Positions 8,326 through 15,464 of a DNA stretch of 64,000 nt are shown here, piece after piece. This DNA is from Streptomyces rapamycinicus NRRL 5491 (GTDB lineage: Bacteria; Actinomycetota; Actinomycetes; Streptomycetales; Streptomycetaceae). The translations under genes were made by a program, and so were the position numbers. Within the stretch, counting starts at the first letter, position 1; every line of letters starts with the position of its first letter. The DNA lies in contig NZ_CP085193.1 of the NCBI RefSeq assembly GCF_024298965.1, forward strand, positions 1,178,001 through 1,242,000, written 5' to 3'. The notes under the pieces were generated by a model. The model searched no databases. It saw only the letters and a program-made list of their open reading frames with translations, and was not told where the DNA came from.

Positions 8326-9585
8326 TCAGGAGTCCGCTGTTCCGGCTTGGACGGCGGCGGACCAGGCGCGCAGACCCTCGTCGATCGCCGCTTCGTCGAC
8401 GACGAGGGCGGGGATCATCCGGACCACATGGTTCCAGGCGCCGCACAGGAGCAGCAACAGCCCTTCGTCCACGGCGGCGCGCTGCACCCGGGCCGCGGTC
8501 GCCGGGTCCGGCTCGCCGTCGGCGGTGACGAACTCGCTGGCCAGCATGAGGCCGAGGCCGCGCACGTCGCCGATGGCGGGGGTCTTGGCGGCCACGTCCT
8601 CCAGACCGCTGCGCAGCCGCGCCCCCATGGCCTCGGCGTTGGCCACGAGGTTCTCCTCGCGGACCACGTCGAGGGTGGCGGCGGCGGCCGCGCAGGCCAC
8701 GGCGTTGGCGCCGTAGGTGCCGCCCTGGGAGCCGGGCCAGGCCTTGCTCATCAGCTCCTCGGAGGCCGCGATGCCGGACAGCGGGAAGCCGCTGGCCAGC
8801 CCCTTGGCGGTGACCAGGATGTCGGGACGGATGCCGAAGTGGTCATGGCCCCAGAACCGTCCGGTGCGGCCCACCCCGGTCTGCACCTCGTCCAGGATCA
8901 GCAGGAAGCCATGGCGGTCGGCCCGCTCCCGCAGGCCCTGCAGGAAGCCCTCGGTCGCGGGCACGTAGCCGCCCTCGCCGAGCACCGGTTCGACGATGAT
9001 CGCGGCGGTGTCGTCGGGCGGGGAGATGGTCTGCAGGACGTAGTCCAGCTCCCGCAGGGCGAACCGGGTCGCGGTCTCCTCGTCCCAGCCGTACCGGTAG
9101 GCCGTGGGGAACGGGGTCACCACGACACCGCTCATCAGCGGCGAGAAACCGGACCGGAAGCGGGTTCCGGAGGTGGTCATGGAGGCGGCGGCCACAGTGC
9201 GGCCGTGGAATCCGCCGTGGCAGACCAGGACGTTGGGCCGGCCGGTGGCCTGGCGGGCCAGGCGCAGGGCCGACTCCACGGCCTCGCTGCCGGAGTTGCT
9301 GAAGAACAGACTGTCGAGGCCCGTGGGGAGCACCTCGCCCAGCTTCTCGACCAGCCGCCGCAGCGGCGGGTGCATCACGGTCGTGTACTGGCCGTGGATG
9401 AGGGTGCCCACCTGCTCCTGGGCGGCGGCGACGACCCGCGGATGGCAGTGCCCGGTGCTGGTGACGCCGATGCCCGCGGTGAAGTCGAGGTATCGCCGCC
9501 CGTCCTCGCCGTCGACGTAGGCGCCCTCTCCCCGGACGGCGACCACCGGAGTGGCTTGACGGAGCTGCGGCGACAGATTGGTCAT
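8326..9585 (-). CDS. gabT: 4-aminobutyrate aminotransferase
   Basis: A 419-residue class III PLP aminotransferase that moves the amino group of GABA to 2-oxoglutarate, giving succinic semialdehyde. Asp232 in LILDEVQTGVGRTG and the Schiff-base Lys261 in LVTAKGLASGFPLSG are present, as is the SNSGSEAVE phosphate-binding loop near 96-104. The ATG at 9585 is preferred over the in-frame GTG at 9603 because GGGAGAG lies just upstream of it. First gene of a probable gabTD operon, divergent from the PucR regulator. Related omega-aminotransferases cannot be excluded on sequence alone. Confidence 0.87.
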   Translation of the reverse strand: MTNLSPQLRQATPVVAVRGEGAYVDGEDGRRYLDFTAGIGVTSTGHCHPRVVAAAQEQVGTLIHGQYTTVMHPPLRRLVEKLGEVLPTGLDSLFFSNSGSEAVESALRLARQATGRPNVLVCHGGFHGRTVAAASMTTSGTRFRSGFSPLMSGVVVTPFPTAYRYGWDEETATRFALRELDYVLQTISPPDDTAAIIVEPVLGEGGYVPATEGFLQGLRERADRHGFLLILDEVQTGVGRTGRFWGHDHFGIRPDILVTAKGLASGFPLSGIAASEELMSKAWPGSQGGTYGANAVACAAAAATLDVVREENLVANAEAMGARLRSGLEDVAAKTPAIGDVRGLGLMLASEFVTADGEPDPATAARVQRAAVDEGLLLLLCGAWNHVVRMIPALVVDEAAIDEGLRAWSAAVQAGTADS

Positions 9586-9661
9586 GTTCTCTCCCACACC
9601 CACGGGTCGACGATGTGCTCGGACACTTCGAGGGTGAGGGGGCGGACCCGGTCAGGACAAT

Positions 9662-9700
9662 GATCACTGTGTCGCGGGGTGGTGATCGCTATGGACGATC
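9662..9700. promoter_or_regulatory. Candidate operator in the gabT/pucR divergent promoter
   Basis: Inverted half-sites GATCAC (9662-9667) and GTGATC (9682-9687) are spaced 20 bp apart, two helical turns. They overlap a second dyad GATCG/CGATC (9684-9688 and 9696-9700). The position between divergent gabT and pucR suits binding by the PucR protein. Function is inferred from position and symmetry only. Confidence 0.4.
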
Positions 9701-9787
9701 TGTCAACGACCCCGGATACCGGTCCTGTCAAGAGGTCGGCCGGGATCGTGGTTGCGCTCGGCGTGCGGGCTTGCCAGAGTGAGCGGC

Positions 9788-11473
9788 ATGAACGGCTTCG
9801 GCGGCACCGCGTACGACGCTGCCGGACGGCCGCTGACCCGCCCCTCGGAGCCCCCGCGGATCCCGGGGCGCCCGCCGCTCAGCCTCGCCGAGGTGCTGCG
9901 GCTTCCGGTGCTGGCCGCCGGGGCGCCGGAGGTGGTCTCCGGCCATGGGCAGCTGGCCCGGCCGGTCCGCTGGGTCCACATCACCGAGCTGCTGGACCCC
10001 GCGTCCTTCCTCAAGGGCGGGGAGCTGGTGCTGACCACCGGGATGCCGCTGCCCGAGGACCCGGCGCTGGTCCGCCGGTATGTCGACGAACTCGCGGACG
10101 TCGGCGCCGCCGGGCTGGTCATCGAGCTGGTGCGGCGCTACCACCGGCCGCCCTCGGAGCTGGTACGGGCCTGTCTGGCGCGGGACTTCCCGCTCGTCCT
10201 GCTCTCGCGGACGGTGAACTTCGTGGAGGTCACCCAGGTGCTCCACTCCCTGATCGTCGGCAGTCAGGTGGAGAGCCTGCGCCGGGCCCAGGACGTCCAT
10301 GACACCTTCACCGCGCTGACCCTGCGGGGGGCCGGGCCCGAGGAGGTGGTGGACATGGCGGCCGAGATGAGCGGACACCCCGTGGTGCTGGAGAACCTGG
10401 TGCACCAGGCCGTCATCTGCGGTTCACCGGGGCGCGGGGTGGAGGGGGCGCTGACCGGCTGGGAGCGGCGCTCGCGCGCCACGCCCTCGCCCGACCGGAC
10501 CGGGCTGAGCGGTCCGGAGGACTGGCTGGTGACCGCGGTGGAGTACCGGGGCGAGCGGTGGGGGCGGCTGCTGATGCTCCCGGACGGGGCCCGGGACCCG
10601 GCGGTCGGCCCCGAGGACGCGATGGTCCTGGAGCGCACCGCCACGGCCCTGACCATCGCCAGGCTCACCCATCACACCCGCTGGGAGCGGCGGGCCCAGC
10701 GCACGCTGCTGCTGGACCTGGTGGAACAGCGCTGCCGGTCCAGGGGCGAGGCCCGGGCCAGGGCCGAGGCGCTGGGCGTGCCGGTCGCGGGCCGCCGGCT
10801 GATGGTGGTGCTGGTCAGCCCCGGGCCCGGCGCCGGGGAGACGACCGAGCTGGAGGACCGGCTGACGGACGAGCTGGGGGCGGCCGGGGCCGCCGTACTG
10901 GTCGGCGCGGTGCCCGGTGACCACATAGGGGTGCTGCTGGCCCTGCCCGCCGCCGCGCCGTGGCGGCCGCTGGTGGAGCGGCTGAGCCGCTCGGTGCGGG
11001 AGTCCCGGCCGGACGCCGTGATCAGCGTCGGCTCGGAGGTGTCGGACCTGTCGCAGACCGCCCGGTCGTTCCAGCAGGCGGCGCGGGTCGCGGACGCCGC
11101 CGTTCCGGGGACCCCGGACAAGGCGTTCCACGAGCTGTCCGACATCGGGCTGCGGCAGTTGCTGTACGCGCTGCGCGGCGATGTGCGGCTCCAGGAGTTC
11201 GTGGAGCGGCAGTTGGGACGGCTGGTGGACTACGACGAGCGGCACGGCACCGATCTGCTGCCGGTGCTGCACACCTTCCTGGACGCGGCGGGCAACAAGA
11301 CTGTGGCCGCCAAGCGCGCGAATCTGTCCCGGCAGGCGTTCTACCAGCGGCTGCACTCGGTGGAGCGGGTGCTGGGCTGCGATCTGGAGTCGGGTGAACA
11401 GCGCACCCAGCTCCATGTGGCGCTCACCGCCTTCCGTCTGCTGCGGCTGTCCCGGGGCCCGGCCCCGTCCTGA
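9788..11473 (+). CDS. PucR-family transcriptional regulator of the GABA genes
   Basis: A 561-residue regulator with the family layout. An N-terminal PucR ligand-sensing domain (about 30-150) contains WVHITELLDPASFLKGGELVLTTG, here split across its length. A central GGDEF-like/CdaR domain follows (about 300-430). The C-terminal helix-turn-helix (about 490-545) reads FLDAAGNKTVAAKRANLSRQ, then AFYQRLHSVERVLG. The ATG at 9788 has GAGTGAG upstream; a longer TTG-started form adds 12 unconserved residues. PucR/GabR-like regulators control purine, proline or GABA catabolism. The divergent gabTD operon is the obvious target. The stop codon touches a 164-bp inverted-repeat element. Confidence 0.85.
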   Translation: MNGFGGTAYDAAGRPLTRPSEPPRIPGRPPLSLAEVLRLPVLAAGAPEVVSGHGQLARPVRWVHITELLDPASFLKGGELVLTTGMPLPEDPALVRRYVDELADVGAAGLVIELVRRYHRPPSELVRACLARDFPLVLLSRTVNFVEVTQVLHSLIVGSQVESLRRAQDVHDTFTALTLRGAGPEEVVDMAAEMSGHPVVLENLVHQAVICGSPGRGVEGALTGWERRSRATPSPDRTGLSGPEDWLVTAVEYRGERWGRLLMLPDGARDPAVGPEDAMVLERTATALTIARLTHHTRWERRAQRTLLLDLVEQRCRSRGEARARAEALGVPVAGRRLMVVLVSPGPGAGETTELEDRLTDELGAAGAAVLVGAVPGDHIGVLLALPAAAPWRPLVERLSRSVRESRPDAVISVGSEVSDLSQTARSFQQAARVADAAVPGTPDKAFHELSDIGLRQLLYALRGDVRLQEFVERQLGRLVDYDERHGTDLLPVLHTFLDAAGNKTVAAKRANLSRQAFYQRLHSVERVLGCDLESGEQRTQLHVALTAFRLLRLSRGPAPS

Positions 11474-11636
11474 GAGCCTGTGTCATATCCCCGGCCGGGC
11501 GTGCGGCGTCTGGCACGCACGCTCGCGGCGTTGCCGAAACGCCCGCGTGGCTCCGCCACGAGGACGCTCCGGCGCCTTGCGATCGCACGCACCAGACGCC
11601 GCACGCTGATCCGACCGGGGATATGACACAGGCTCT
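11473..11636. repeat. 164-bp inverted-repeat element (MITE-like)
   Basis: Perfect 22-bp terminal inverted repeats lie at 11473-11494 and 11615-11636 (left end AGAGCCTGTGTCATATCCCC, then GG). Inside them is a second perfect 15-bp pair (GCGTGCGGCGTCTGG at 11499-11513, complement at 11592-11606). A small central hairpin reads GTGGCTCCGCCAC. No coding potential is convincing. The left end begins on the last base of the pucR stop codon. The layout is that of a non-autonomous miniature element or a dispersed palindromic repeat; no target-site duplication is obvious. Confidence 0.75.
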
Positions 11637-11646
11637 GAGACGGCGA

Positions 11647-11691
11647 CGCGCCACGGCCGGCCCGGAGCGAATCCGGGCCGGCCGTGGCGCG
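11647..11691. terminator. Strong bidirectional hairpin terminator
   Basis: Perfect 20-bp arms (11647-11666 and 11672-11691, left arm CGCGCCACGGCCGGCCCGGA) around a 5-base loop. It sits between convergent pucR and the PAS-LuxR gene and ends 25 bases before the latter's stop codon. Confidence 0.88.
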
Positions 11692-11716
11692 TTCGTGGAC
11701 CTCCGCGGCGCGGGGG

Positions 11717-12403
11717 TCATTTGACGAAGTCGTCGACGACCTTTGGCGGCCAGCAGCCGACGTTGAGTACGCCGATGGAGTAGGCGCGGGAGACGAGGGC
11801 CGCGCGGTTGGGCACCCGCAGCTTCCGCAGCAGCCGAGTCACGTGGTACTCGACACCCTGCCGGCTGAGGTAGAGCCGGGAGGCCAGCGGGATGGTGGAG
11901 AGCCCGGCGGCGATGCCCTCCAGGATGCGCGCCTCGGTCTCGGTGAGGAGCTTCTTACGGTTGGTGACCATGTCCACCTCCTCGCCACCCGCCGTGGGAC
12001 GCATCACCACGAGGATCGACGCCACATGGGCGGTGCCCTCGCGCACCGCCACGGCGGTGAGCCCGCTGGTGAAGGCGGCCCCCTCGGCCCCGATGGCCAC
12101 CACATGCGTGGTGAACCGGTGACGGGAGCCGTCGAGGAGCCGGGTGAACTGCCGCTTCAGCGCCTGTCGGACGCTGGGGTGGACAAGGTCACTGAAGTCG
12201 CGGCCGCACACGTCCGAGGAGGCGTCGTCGAACTGCCGGAAGAATTCCCGGTTCGCCTGTTGGACGATGAGCGACGGGTCGAGACAGACGACACACGCCC
12301 CTGGCTGATCGAACTGGCGCAATAGATCCGTGTACTCGGTCTGCTCGTGTCCAAGCTCGTGGGGGGTTGGCCGAGCCGAATCCGCTAGTAAAGGCAATGC
12401 CAA
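11717..12403 (-). CDS. PAS-LuxR transcriptional regulator (PimM/NysRIV/AmphRIV type)
   Basis: A 228-residue regulator with an N-terminal PAS sensor (about 24-130, starting LLRQFDQPGACVVCLDP) and a C-terminal LuxR helix-turn-helix (about 150-212). The latter reads LLTETEARILEGIAAG, then SRQGVEYHVTRLLRKLRVPN. This architecture and HTH wording are those of PAS-LuxR activators of polyene biosynthesis. The start is uncertain: the frame opens with TTG at 12403, and no ATG or GTG lies before the PAS domain. Codon 5 is TTA (12389-12391), so translation may depend on the bldA tRNA. It is transcribed in the same direction as the three LAL genes upstream, with its own 250-base leader. Confidence 0.88.
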   Translation of the reverse strand: MALPLLADSARPTPHELGHEQTEYTDLLRQFDQPGACVVCLDPSLIVQQANREFFRQFDDASSDVCGRDFSDLVHPSVRQALKRQFTRLLDGSRHRFTTHVVAIGAEGAAFTSGLTAVAVREGTAHVASILVVMRPTAGGEEVDMVTNRKKLLTETEARILEGIAAGLSTIPLASRLYLSRQGVEYHVTRLLRKLRVPNRAALVSRAYSIGVLNVGCWPPKVVDDFVK

Positions 12404-12436
12404 GGGACTGCCATCCCTTCCTAATTCTCAGTATTC

Positions 12437-12462
12437 GGAATTGAATATCGATATTCAATTCC
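12437..12462. promoter_or_regulatory. Perfect 26-bp AT-rich palindrome upstream of the PAS-LuxR gene
   Basis: The half-site GGAATTGAATATC meets its exact complement with no spacer, centred between 12449 and 12450. It lies 34-59 bases before the PAS-LuxR start and is markedly AT-rich for this genome. It is probably an operator overlapping the promoter. A short CTAGGGAT (12486-12493) resembles one half of the PimM-type box but lacks the other half. Confidence 0.6.
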
Positions 12463-12653
12463 AAATGTTCATTTCAGAATTGAGACTAGGGATCTACGGG
12501 TACGGAAGTCAACGTCAACAGGGGTGTAGCCACCCAATCCCGTGGTGGGGTGTCCCGAAGGTTCGGTCCGCACCCCACCCCTTCGGTGGGCCGGTACGGT
12601 CGGTTCACGAATCCTCGTCAAACAGCGTCCAATTATCGCCGTTAACGCTCCGT

Positions 12654-15464
12654 TCACGAATGCATGCGAGGCAGCAGCTCGATGAGCTCGCGCCGCCCGG
12701 AGACGCCCAGCTTGCGATAGGAACTCGTCAGATGCTTCTCGATGGCGCGGGAGCTCACCCCCAGCTCGGCCGCGACCTCCTGGTTGGTCAGGCCGCGTCC
12801 GACGAGGGAGGTCACGGTGCGTTCGGTACGGGTGAGGGTCGCCTCCGGCGGGGCGGCCGCCGCACCGCTGCCGTCCGCCGCGCGGATCCGCTCGACCAGC
12901 CGTGGCACCCCGCACGCCGAGGCCAGCGCCGCGGCCTCCCGGAGTACCGCCGCCGCCTCGCCGCCTCCCGGCCGCAGCCGCTTGCCCAGCAGCAGGAGCG
13001 TGCGGGCGAGTTCCAGCTCATTGGCAGAGGCGCGCAGCACATCGACGGATTCGTGCAGCAGCCGCAGCCCCTGGTCACCGTCGCTCAGCCGGGCCTTCGC
13101 CCGCAGCGCGCGGCCGAGCGCCACCGGGGCGCCCCATTCCGTCGCCCGCAGCAGCTCCTCCTCGGCCAGCGCCCCGGCCGCGTGGGGGTCGCCGACCCGC
13201 CGGTGGAGGTCGGCCGCCCAGGGCCGCCAGGAGAAGAGCACGGGATTGCGCCAGCCCGACGCCTCCAGCTGCCGGCCGCAGGCCAGGAGGGTTTCCAGGG
13301 CGCTGGTCCAGCGGCCCTGCTCGGCGTCCTGCGCCGCCTTGACGAACTGCAGCGCCGCGGTCAGGGCCAGGCTCGAGGAGCGGCGCCGGCCGGGGCCGTC
13401 CAGAATCCGCTCGATCAGCGCTGAGTCCTGGAGGTCCAGGGCGACGCGGGTGAGGGCGAGGGTGGAGACGACCCCGGCCTCCTGCCAGTGCACCTCGGCC
13501 AGCCGCACGGCGCGCTCGGCGTACTCACGGGCCTGGGCGACGCGGCCGCGGGCGCCGAGCACCATGGCCTGCTGGACGTTGACGAGCGCGTCCACGACCG
13601 TGCCGCCCTGCCGACGCGTCTGCTGCTCCATCGCCAGCCAGGAGCTGATCCCCCGTACCGAATCGGCCGCCACCAGCCCGATCACCACCAGCGGCAGCGG
13701 GGTGTGGACCTGGTCGGAGGTGGCCGGTTCGCGCTCCAGGATGCGGTTGGCCAGCCGGGAGACCTCGGCCGCGGGCCATCGGGCGGTGAGCACCGCCGCG
13801 TTGAGCAGCACCGCCGTCAGCTCGCGCTCGGCGGAGGTCATCAGCGGCGGCTCCTCCCCCAGCGCGGACAGCCGCTCGACCGCCGCGGCCAGCTCAGCCG
13901 GGTCCTCGTGTCCGGCGTGCCGCAGCCGCGCCTCGAGCCGCAGCGCCACATCGCGCGCCGTGCCCTCCAGCGAGGCGGCGGGCCCCAGGTCCTCGGCGAC
14001 CTGGTGCAGCAGATCGATGACCGACGGGGGCCCCAGGCCCACGATGGTGGGCGAGATCCGCAGGGCCGCGGCGGCCCGGAGCCTGGCCGTGGTCAGCAGG
14101 GGTATCGCCTGGGAGATGTGGCGTTCACAGGCGGCCGGGTCGAAGCCGCGCTCCGCGGTGGCCAGGTCGATCAGCAGCCGGGCCCGGCCCTCCCCGGTCA
14201 GCGAGCCGTCCAGGAGGGCGCGGCGCAGAAAGCGGGCGGCGGTGCGGGGCGCGCCGCGGCGCAGCGCGGTGTCCGCCGCGGCGCGCAGCACCTCCACCGC
14301 CCAGGGGTGGTCGGAGCTGGTGACGGCCAAGAGCTGGGCGGCGACGAGTTCGGCGGGGCGTCCGTTGTGGTACATCAGGGCCGCCGCGGCGTCGTGCAGC
14401 CGCTCCCGTTCGGCCACGGTCATCGAGGACTCGACGGCGTCCTGCACCACCCGGTGGAGGAAGCGCGGCTCCTGCTCGGCGGCGAGCAGCCCCAGCTGGT
14501 GGAGGTCGCGCAGCGCGGCCAGGTAGCCGATCGGGTCCAGCCTGGCCAGCCGCCCCAGCAGCTCCGGTTCGGCCTGGTCGCCGAGGACCGCGATGGCCGC
14601 GGCCAGGTCACGCGGGGGCCGGGGCTGGGCGCGCAGGGAGCTGGCCAGCCGCTCGCGCAGCTGGGCGGGGCGCAAGGAGCGGGCCGATTCGACATGCTCG
14701 GCGGTGGGCCGGTGGCCGCGCATGGCCAGGTCCGCCAGCACCGACTTCAGGAACAGCGGGTTCCCCGCGGAGCTCTCGTGGCAGGCACGGGCGAACTCCT
14801 CGTCGCCCGGCACGCCGAACTGCTCGAGGATCACTTCCTTGGTGGCGCCCAGCGAAAGCGGCGCGGGGCGCAGCACCCGCCGCGCCGCCTCGACGATCTC
14901 CGGCAGCAGTGGGTCCCCGGGGCGCCGGTAGCCGTCCCGCAGCGCGCAGACGACCACGGCGCGCAGCCCGTGCAGCCGCTTGACGAGGAAGGCGAGCCAG
15001 CGCAGCGAGGGGGTGTCGACCCACTGCAGATCGTCCACGAGGATGAGCAGCGGGCGTTCGGCGCCGGCGGTGGCCAGTACCGAACGCAGGCCGTACAGCG
15101 CTTCCTCGGGGATGGTGACGGCTCCGTCCTCGTCGATCGGCGGGTCGTCGTCGGAGAAGACCGTCCGGCAGAGGTCGACCTCTGTCTCGATGCGCTGCCC
15201 GCGGAGTTCTTCCGGGGCGCCGGTGAGCAGGCTGTCGAAGAGCTGGCGGACCACACCGAGGTCGAAGTCCTGCTCCATCGGCGCGGCGTTGGCGCGCAGG
15301 ACCCTGATCTTCTCGCCCTCGGCGAGCATCGGCAGCTGGTGCAGCAGCGCGGTCCGGCCGGTGCCCAGGGGGCCGGTGAGCAACAGCAGTGACGAGTCTC
15401 CCGCCGCCGCGGCCCGCAGGGCCTCCGCGACCTGCGCCAGCTCGGCCTCCCGTTCAAGCAACAT
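12654..15464 (-). CDS. LAL-family (large ATP-binding LuxR) regulator, 936 residues
   Basis: N-terminal AAA/STAND-type ATPase, a long helical tetratrico-like middle, and a C-terminal LuxR helix-turn-helix (about 870-930) reading LTRTERTVTSLVGRGLTNQE, then VAAELGVSSRAIEKHLTSSY. Walker A is GPLGTGRT (31-38), with Arg replacing the usual Lys. Walker B is LLILVDDLQW (139-148). Size and layout match the NysRI-III/AmphRI-III regulators of polyene clusters. Its start overlaps the end of the upstream LAL gene by 11 bases, so the two are probably translationally coupled. No TTA codon was seen in it. Confidence 0.88.
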   Translation of the reverse strand: MLLEREAELAQVAEALRAAAAGDSSLLLLTGPLGTGRTALLHQLPMLAEGEKIRVLRANAAPMEQDFDLGVVRQLFDSLLTGAPEELRGQRIETEVDLCRTVFSDDDPPIDEDGAVTIPEEALYGLRSVLATAGAERPLLILVDDLQWVDTPSLRWLAFLVKRLHGLRAVVVCALRDGYRRPGDPLLPEIVEAARRVLRPAPLSLGATKEVILEQFGVPGDEEFARACHESSAGNPLFLKSVLADLAMRGHRPTAEHVESARSLRPAQLRERLASSLRAQPRPPRDLAAAIAVLGDQAEPELLGRLARLDPIGYLAALRDLHQLGLLAAEQEPRFLHRVVQDAVESSMTVAERERLHDAAAALMYHNGRPAELVAAQLLAVTSSDHPWAVEVLRAAADTALRRGAPRTAARFLRRALLDGSLTGEGRARLLIDLATAERGFDPAACERHISQAIPLLTTARLRAAAALRISPTIVGLGPPSVIDLLHQVAEDLGPAASLEGTARDVALRLEARLRHAGHEDPAELAAAVERLSALGEEPPLMTSAERELTAVLLNAAVLTARWPAAEVSRLANRILEREPATSDQVHTPLPLVVIGLVAADSVRGISSWLAMEQQTRRQGGTVVDALVNVQQAMVLGARGRVAQAREYAERAVRLAEVHWQEAGVVSTLALTRVALDLQDSALIERILDGPGRRRSSSLALTAALQFVKAAQDAEQGRWTSALETLLACGRQLEASGWRNPVLFSWRPWAADLHRRVGDPHAAGALAEEELLRATEWGAPVALGRALRAKARLSDGDQGLRLLHESVDVLRASANELELARTLLLLGKRLRPGGGEAAAVLREAAALASACGVPRLVERIRAADGSGAAAAPPEATLTRTERTVTSLVGRGLTNQEVAAELGVSSRAIEKHLTSSYRKLGVSGRRELIELLPRMHS

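Noticed and set aside
12486..12493. A PimM-type PAS-LuxR binding box (CTAGGGAT)
   Set aside because: Only one half-site matches; the expected symmetric TCCC half is absent, so it is not called as a feature.
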